Positions 60,967 to 64,000 of a stretch of 64,000 bases of DNA are shown in pieces; positions within the stretch are counted from its first letter, which is position 1; every line of letters begins with the position of its first letter. Both the position numbers and the translations under genes were made by a program. The notes beneath the pieces were generated by a model that was given only the letters and a program-made list of their open reading frames with translations, was not told the DNA's origin and searched no databases. Location: NCBI GenBank assembly GCA_020735665.1, contig CP085928.1:1-64000 (forward strand), written 5' to 3'. The DNA is from Lachnospiraceae bacterium GAM79 (GTDB lineage: Bacteria; Bacillota; Clostridia; Lachnospirales; Lachnospiraceae).

Positions 60967-61756
60967 AGATCTTTTAAAACCGGACTGTGTGCCGGATGAG
61001 TCTGCCGGAGGGGAGAACTGGCGTATCCTGCATGGAGATACCTTAAAACTGGTCAAAGGATTCCAGCCGGGGATCTTTGATGCAGTTATAACCGATCCGC
61101 CCTATGCGTCCGGGGGAACCAAGCAGAACGAACGCAACCGAACTACCAACCAGAAGTACAGCAGCATGAAAGCAGAAAATGCCCTGCCGGATTTTGATGG
61201 GGATAATAAAGACCAGCGTTCCTGGACCCACTGGATGGCAGAATGGCTGTACGATGTGCGGAAAGCCTGCAAGAGAGGGGCTCCGATCTGCCTCTTTATT
61301 GACTGGAGACAGTACCCGTCCATCACCGATGCCCTCCAGTGGGCAGGGTGGATCTGGAGAGGGACTGCCGTCTGGGACAAGGGGAACTCCCGTCCGCAGA
61401 AAGGCAGATTCCGCCAGCAGGCAGAATATATTGTATGGGGAAGCAACGGACCGATGCCGATCAACCGCCCGGTGTCCTGCCTTCCGGGTGTGTTCCGTTA
61501 TGGGAATCCCCAGAACCGCATCCATGTGACAGAAAAGCCGCTCCAGCTGATGAAGGATGTCATCCAGATCTGTGAGCCGGGCGGCCTGATCTTAGACCCG
61601 TTTGCCGGAGCTGGTACTACCATCCTTGCGGCGGCAGAGTCGGGGTTTCAGGCAGTCGGCATTGAAGTGACCGATGCGTATTATAAGCTGGGAAGCGACC
61701 GTGTCCGCATTGCACTGGAAGCTGGGGAAGAAGCGGAAAACAAAGAACCACAGTAG
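60944..61756 (+). CDS. DNA N4/N6 methyltransferase (beta-class order)
   Basis: 270 residues. Motif IV DAVITDPPYASGG comes first, target recognition in the middle, and motif I LDPFAGAGTTILAA near the end with VGIEVTDAYY, the circular order of beta-class adenine/N4-cytosine methyltransferases. No endonuclease partner is visible; solitary enzymes of this type on mobile DNA usually serve anti-restriction. ATG 60944 has AAGG about ten bases upstream; ATG 60935 is too close. Confidence 0.9.
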   Translation: MGNTLKLEDLLKPDCVPDESAGGENWRILHGDTLKLVKGFQPGIFDAVITDPPYASGGTKQNERNRTTNQKYSSMKAENALPDFDGDNKDQRSWTHWMAEWLYDVRKACKRGAPICLFIDWRQYPSITDALQWAGWIWRGTAVWDKGNSRPQKGRFRQQAEYIVWGSNGPMPINRPVSCLPGVFRYGNPQNRIHVTEKPLQLMKDVIQICEPGGLILDPFAGAGTTILAAAESGFQAVGIEVTDAYYKLGSDRVRIALEAGEEAENKEPQ

Positions 61757-61818
61757 CCGGATGTCTGGCAGACATCTGAAAAAGAGAAGAAAAGAATCCA
61801 GATGTCCACAAGACATCC

Positions 61819-61855
61819 ACAGAGCGGAATGCTTTGTGGGTGTTTCTTTTTGGAA
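61819..61855 (+). terminator. Terminator-like hairpin after the methyltransferase
   Basis: ACATCCACA pairs imperfectly with TTGTGGGTGT, followed by TTCTTTTT. Two ATGTCT/AGACAT hairpins precede it. Confidence 0.5.
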
Positions 61856-61904
61856 AAACGCCGGGCAGAGGAAACCTGTCCGGCCAGGAAAGGAGATGGT
61901 CGTA

Positions 61905-62228
61905 TTGGAACAGGCACTTGCTTATGTCTGCTGTTCTGCAGAAGAAGGAAAGACCAAAGTACAGCGGTACTGCCGGAAGATCTACGAACTGGGATATGTG
62001 CCGATCTGCCCGCAGTACAGCTTTTCCCCATTCCTTGATGACGGGGATGCAGAGGATATGCAGGCCATGCGGAGAATGTCCCACCAGATATTAAGGCGGT
62101 GCAGGATGGTGGTTGTCTGCGGAAAAGAGACCACCGGGACGATGAACACGGAGATCAGCATGGCTGACAGACTCCATATCATCTGTACCACACTGGATGG
62201 GTTGAGCAAAATCAAGGAAAATGAATGA
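61905..62228 (+). CDS. DUF4406/DUF7768-like protein (nucleoside deoxyribosyltransferase-like fold)
   Basis: 107 residues: LAYVCCSAEEGKTKVQRYCR, GYVPICPQYSFSPFL, and VVVCGKETTGTMNTEISMA follow the pattern of small Rossmann-like proteins related to nucleoside 2-deoxyribosyltransferases, common on phages and conjugative elements. Possible role in nucleotide metabolism or defence evasion; not established. Start TTG 61905 has AAGGAG nine bases ahead; ATG 61896 would touch that site. Confidence 0.7.
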   Translation: MEQALAYVCCSAEEGKTKVQRYCRKIYELGYVPICPQYSFSPFLDDGDAEDMQAMRRMSHQILRRCRMVVVCGKETTGTMNTEISMADRLHIICTTLDGLSKIKENE

Positions 62229-62284
62229 TTCAGAAAAACGACTGGTTCAGAGGGGACGAAACCGGATGCGACTGGTTTTGCAAG

Positions 62285-62340
62285 CATAGCGTTTGGATAT
62301 CCAAACGCACTTTGGGGAGAACCCCAATCCCCCATACCGA
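62285..62340 (+). other. Origin of transfer (oriT)
   Basis: A perfect 20-base palindrome centred on GGATATCC (62289-62308), then the hairpin TTGGGG-AGAA-CCCCAA (62312-62327), then TCCCCCATACC (62328-62338), a nic-like sequence of MOBP-type oriTs. It lies directly upstream of mobC and the relaxase gene, where an oriT is expected. The nick position is inferred. Confidence 0.82.
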
Positions 62341-62370
62341 GCCGTAAACAGACGAAAGGAGAACGAAAAA

Positions 62371-62748
62371 ATGTTGGGATTTATACTTGGCACAATGACC
62401 GGAGGAGTAATGGGCGTTTTTGCAATGTGTCTTTTCATAGCTGGAAAACGTGAGGATGAGGCACTGGAGCGGTGCCGGATGAAACCAAAGGAGATCATTG
62501 ACCACGGCGTGTGCATCTGTTTTGTAAACAGCCAGGGAGAGGAACTGTTCCGTCTGGCAGACGGGGAAAGCCTTGTGCAGAATGCCCCAAATGGAGAGCG
62601 GAACGTATCCACCTGCCACTATCTGGATGCCGATTCTGCTATGATTGATGGGAAAAAATGGAACCTCCTGGAATTCGCAAAAGAGATGGAAAAGAGAGGG
62701 ATCATGTTCGCCCCGATGGAGCTGTGCCAGGTATCGGAAAGGGGGTGA
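62371..62748 (+). CDS. DUF3789-type small membrane protein
   Basis: 125 residues: an N-terminal membrane helix MLGFILGTMTGGVMGVFAMC (DUF3789-like), then a soluble domain (VCICFVNSQGEELFRLADGE, CHYLDADSAMIDGKKWNLLE). Common next to mobilization genes; function unknown. AAAGGAG precedes ATG 62371. Confidence 0.7.
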   Translation: MLGFILGTMTGGVMGVFAMCLFIAGKREDEALERCRMKPKEIIDHGVCICFVNSQGEELFRLADGESLVQNAPNGERNVSTCHYLDADSAMIDGKKWNLLEFAKEMEKRGIMFAPMELCQVSERG

Positions 62749-62755
62749 GGCCCAT

Positions 62756-62836
62756 ATGAAGAAAAAGATCATTGCTGCAGCGGTAGCCATCGGCGTTCTG
62801 GCAGGTTTCCTGATCTGGAAAAATCGTGAAATGTAA
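62756..62836 (+). CDS. 26-residue single-pass membrane peptide
   Basis: MKKKIIAAAVAIGVLAGFLI and a short basic tail: a positively charged start and one hydrophobic helix. GGGGGTGAGG precedes ATG 62756 at ideal spacing, and its TAA overlaps an ATG in front of mobC (TAATG). Well-placed signals make a real small gene likely. Confidence 0.55.
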   Translation: MKKKIIAAAVAIGVLAGFLIWKNREM

Positions 62837-62874
62837 TGACGCAACCAATAACCCGTTGGAAAGCAGGTGAAGAG

Positions 62875-63183
62875 ATGAGAAAAAGGAACCATGTGATACC
62901 AGTCCGCCTCAATGCAAAAGAGCTGCGTTTTCTGGAAGAGCAGGTAGAAAAAAGCGGCCTGTCCCGTGAGGAATACATCCGTTCCATTGTCATGGGTGGC
63001 GAAGTCCGGGCAAGACCCTGTGAGCATCATACGGAGCTTTTGCGGAAAATATCCGGTCTGTGCAACAACGCCAATCAGCTTGCCCATGTAGCCAACGGCT
63101 GTGGGATGGCCGGGGAAGAGAGTATCCGGGAAATGCTCCGCATGACGAAAGAGACATGGAGGCTGGTCAAAGAGGAATGGTAG
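62875..63183 (+). CDS. mobC: MobC-like relaxosome accessory protein
   Basis: 102 residues. Ribbon-helix-helix start RNHVIPVRLNAKELRFLEEQ, then GLSREEYIRSIVMGG and the helical MobC end (LLRKISGLCNNANQLAHVAN). It binds oriT and helps the relaxase open the strands. ATG 62875 has AGGTG ahead; ATG 62836, coupled to the small peptide gene, is an alternative. Confidence 0.85.
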   Translation: MRKRNHVIPVRLNAKELRFLEEQVEKSGLSREEYIRSIVMGGEVRARPCEHHTELLRKISGLCNNANQLAHVANGCGMAGEESIREMLRMTKETWRLVKEEW

Positions 63184-63186
63184 CCG

Positions 63187-64000
63187 ATGGCATACACCAG
63201 TATCATCCCGGTCAGCCGTCTGGACAATTCCATCACGTACATCCGAAACAAGGATAAGACCACCAAGAAAGGGCAGAGTGCCGGCTCTCTGGAAGAAGCC
63301 ATCGATTACGCCATGAATCGGGACAAGACGGAGCGTTCCGTTTTTGAGGATGCCATCGGCTGCGTCTGTGAGACTGCCTATCAAGATATGGTAGCTACGA
63401 AGAAACGATACCACAAGATGGACGGAGTACAGGGGTACCATCTGGTGCAGAGCTTTGTCAAAGGGGAAGTCACCCCGGAGCTTGCTCACCAGATCGGCAT
63501 GGAAATGGCAGAAAGGCTCCTTCAGGGAAAATACGAAGCAGTCATCACCACCCATCTGAATACGGAGCATTACCACAACCACATCGTGTTTAATTCCGTG
63601 AGCATGGAAGATGGGAAAAAGTACCACAGCAACAGCAGGAGTTACTATGAGGATGTGCGGAAAGCTTCGGATGCCTTATGCCTGAAATACGGCTTATCTG
63701 TCATCGAACCGAAAAACGGCAAAGGGAAATCCTATGCACAGTGGATGGCAGAACAGGACGGAAAGCCGACCTGGAGAACCTCGATCCGTCTGGACATCCG
63801 GGATGCTGTGGCAGAGAGCTTCACATGGAAACAGTTTCTGGAACAGATGAAGCAGAGGGGATACCAGTGGAAGCTGAACCGGAAGTACATTGCATTAAAA
63901 GCACCGGGGATGGAACGGTATATCCGTCTGCGGAGCCTTGGGAAGCATTACTCGGAAGAGAGCATCCGGCAGTGGATCTTGCAGCCCAAGAGCAGGATAC
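63187..64000 (+). CDS. Relaxase/mobilization nuclease (3' end outside window)
   Basis: 271 residues visible of a larger protein. The N-terminal relaxase domain has SIIPVSRLDNSITYIRNKDK, the YHLVQSF strand, and the metal-binding histidine motif HLNTEHYHNHIVFNSVS, as in MobA/VirD2-type MOBP enzymes of Tn1549-like elements. It nicks oriT and pilots the strand into the recipient. It starts three bases after mobC. Confidence 0.92.
   Translation, partial: MAYTSIIPVSRLDNSITYIRNKDKTTKKGQSAGSLEEAIDYAMNRDKTERSVFEDAIGCVCETAYQDMVATKKRYHKMDGVQGYHLVQSFVKGEVTPELAHQIGMEMAERLLQGKYEAVITTHLNTEHYHNHIVFNSVSMEDGKKYHSNSRSYYEDVRKASDALCLKYGLSVIEPKNGKGKSYAQWMAEQDGKPTWRTSIRLDIRDAVAESFTWKQFLEQMKQRGYQWKLNRKYIALKAPGMERYIRLRSLGKHYSEESIRQWILQPKSRI

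Larger units (their letters stand above)
42454..64000 (+). mobile_element. Integrative conjugative element, Tn1549-like (right part outside window)
   Basis: Starts where cupin homology breaks and continues past the window. It has an XRE regulator, ParM-type partition pair, cargo, DNA methyltransferases, adhesin with sortase, MetK, Toprim protein, oriT, MobC and relaxase. Type IV secretion genes and integrase must lie further right. Nearly all genes read rightwards, and composition is more GC-rich than the 4-9 kb zone except for the HEPN/Toprim gene. Confidence 0.85.

Noticed and set aside
62225-62347. 40-codon frame running through oriT
   Set aside because: ATGA overlap with the previous gene is suggestive, but the frame is made largely of the oriT palindromes and lacks a ribosome site.
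62230-63627. 465-codon open frame on the minus strand
   Set aside because: It lies exactly opposite mobC, the small genes and the relaxase, all with strong protein families and ribosome sites; it is a codon-bias shadow.

Overview
The window looks like chromosome from a gut Clostridia bacterium, most likely a Lachnospiraceae relative. The evidence is strong AGGAGG-type ribosome sites, frequent TTG/GTG starts, the family content (GH3 glucosidase, fructose PTS, Rrf2-regulated sulfur genes, DUF4143 ATPase) and a conjugative element of the Tn1549-like kind. No rRNA, tRNA or CRISPR array was seen.

Layout. (1) 1-900: end of a mobile element whose tyrosine integrase runs off the left edge. (2) 1.0-9.4 kb: an AT-rich accessory zone holding a DUF4143 ATPase, an N-terminally truncated polymorphic toxin (HINT plus EndoU-like nuclease) with a putative immunity gene, then a graveyard of small immunity-like genes, duplicated leaders and gene fragments. 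(3) 9.4-42.4 kb: chromosomal core. It carries an S66 peptidase, an Rrf2 regulator beside metY and cysK, a flippase-like membrane protein, a TetM-like GTPase fused to a Rae1/YacP-type NYN nuclease, glpK, a GH3 glucosidase, a secreted protein with a two-permease ABC system and lipoprotein, an HMGL-like aldolase, gltX, argJ, a GNAT enzyme, a secreted Big2/cysteine-amidase protein, and a complete fructose PTS (fruR-fruK-fruA-ptsH-ptsI). (4) 41.9-42.5 kb: decayed DNA with an HxlR fragment, an IS200/IS605-like end and a cupin gene cut short. (5) 42.45-64 kb and beyond: an integrative conjugative element inserted in the cupin gene. It carries an XRE regulator with inverted operators, a HEPN/Toprim defence-type gene, ParM-like partition genes, two DNA methyltransferases, an amidoligase / giant thioester-CnaB adhesin / gamma-glutamylcyclotransferase / sortase B operon, its own SAM synthetase, a Toprim protein, an oriT, MobC and a relaxase that continues past the right edge.

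How the genes work together. The fructose cluster imports and phosphorylates fructose under a DeoR-type regulator, with tandem promoter-operator modules in front. metY and cysK make homocysteine/cysteine, probably under the adjacent Rrf2 repressor. On the conjugative element, MetK can supply SAM to the two methyltransferases, and the amidoligase and cyclotransferase flank an adhesin that sortase B should anchor.

The most unusual observations are: a five-member family of 200-300 bp intergenic palindromes with a shared tip but unrelated self-complementary arms, all just 3' of genes; the GTPase-NYN fusion; the amidoligase-adhesin-cyclotransferase-sortase operon; a small structured RNA candidate before fruR; and several element genes with no ordinary start codon.
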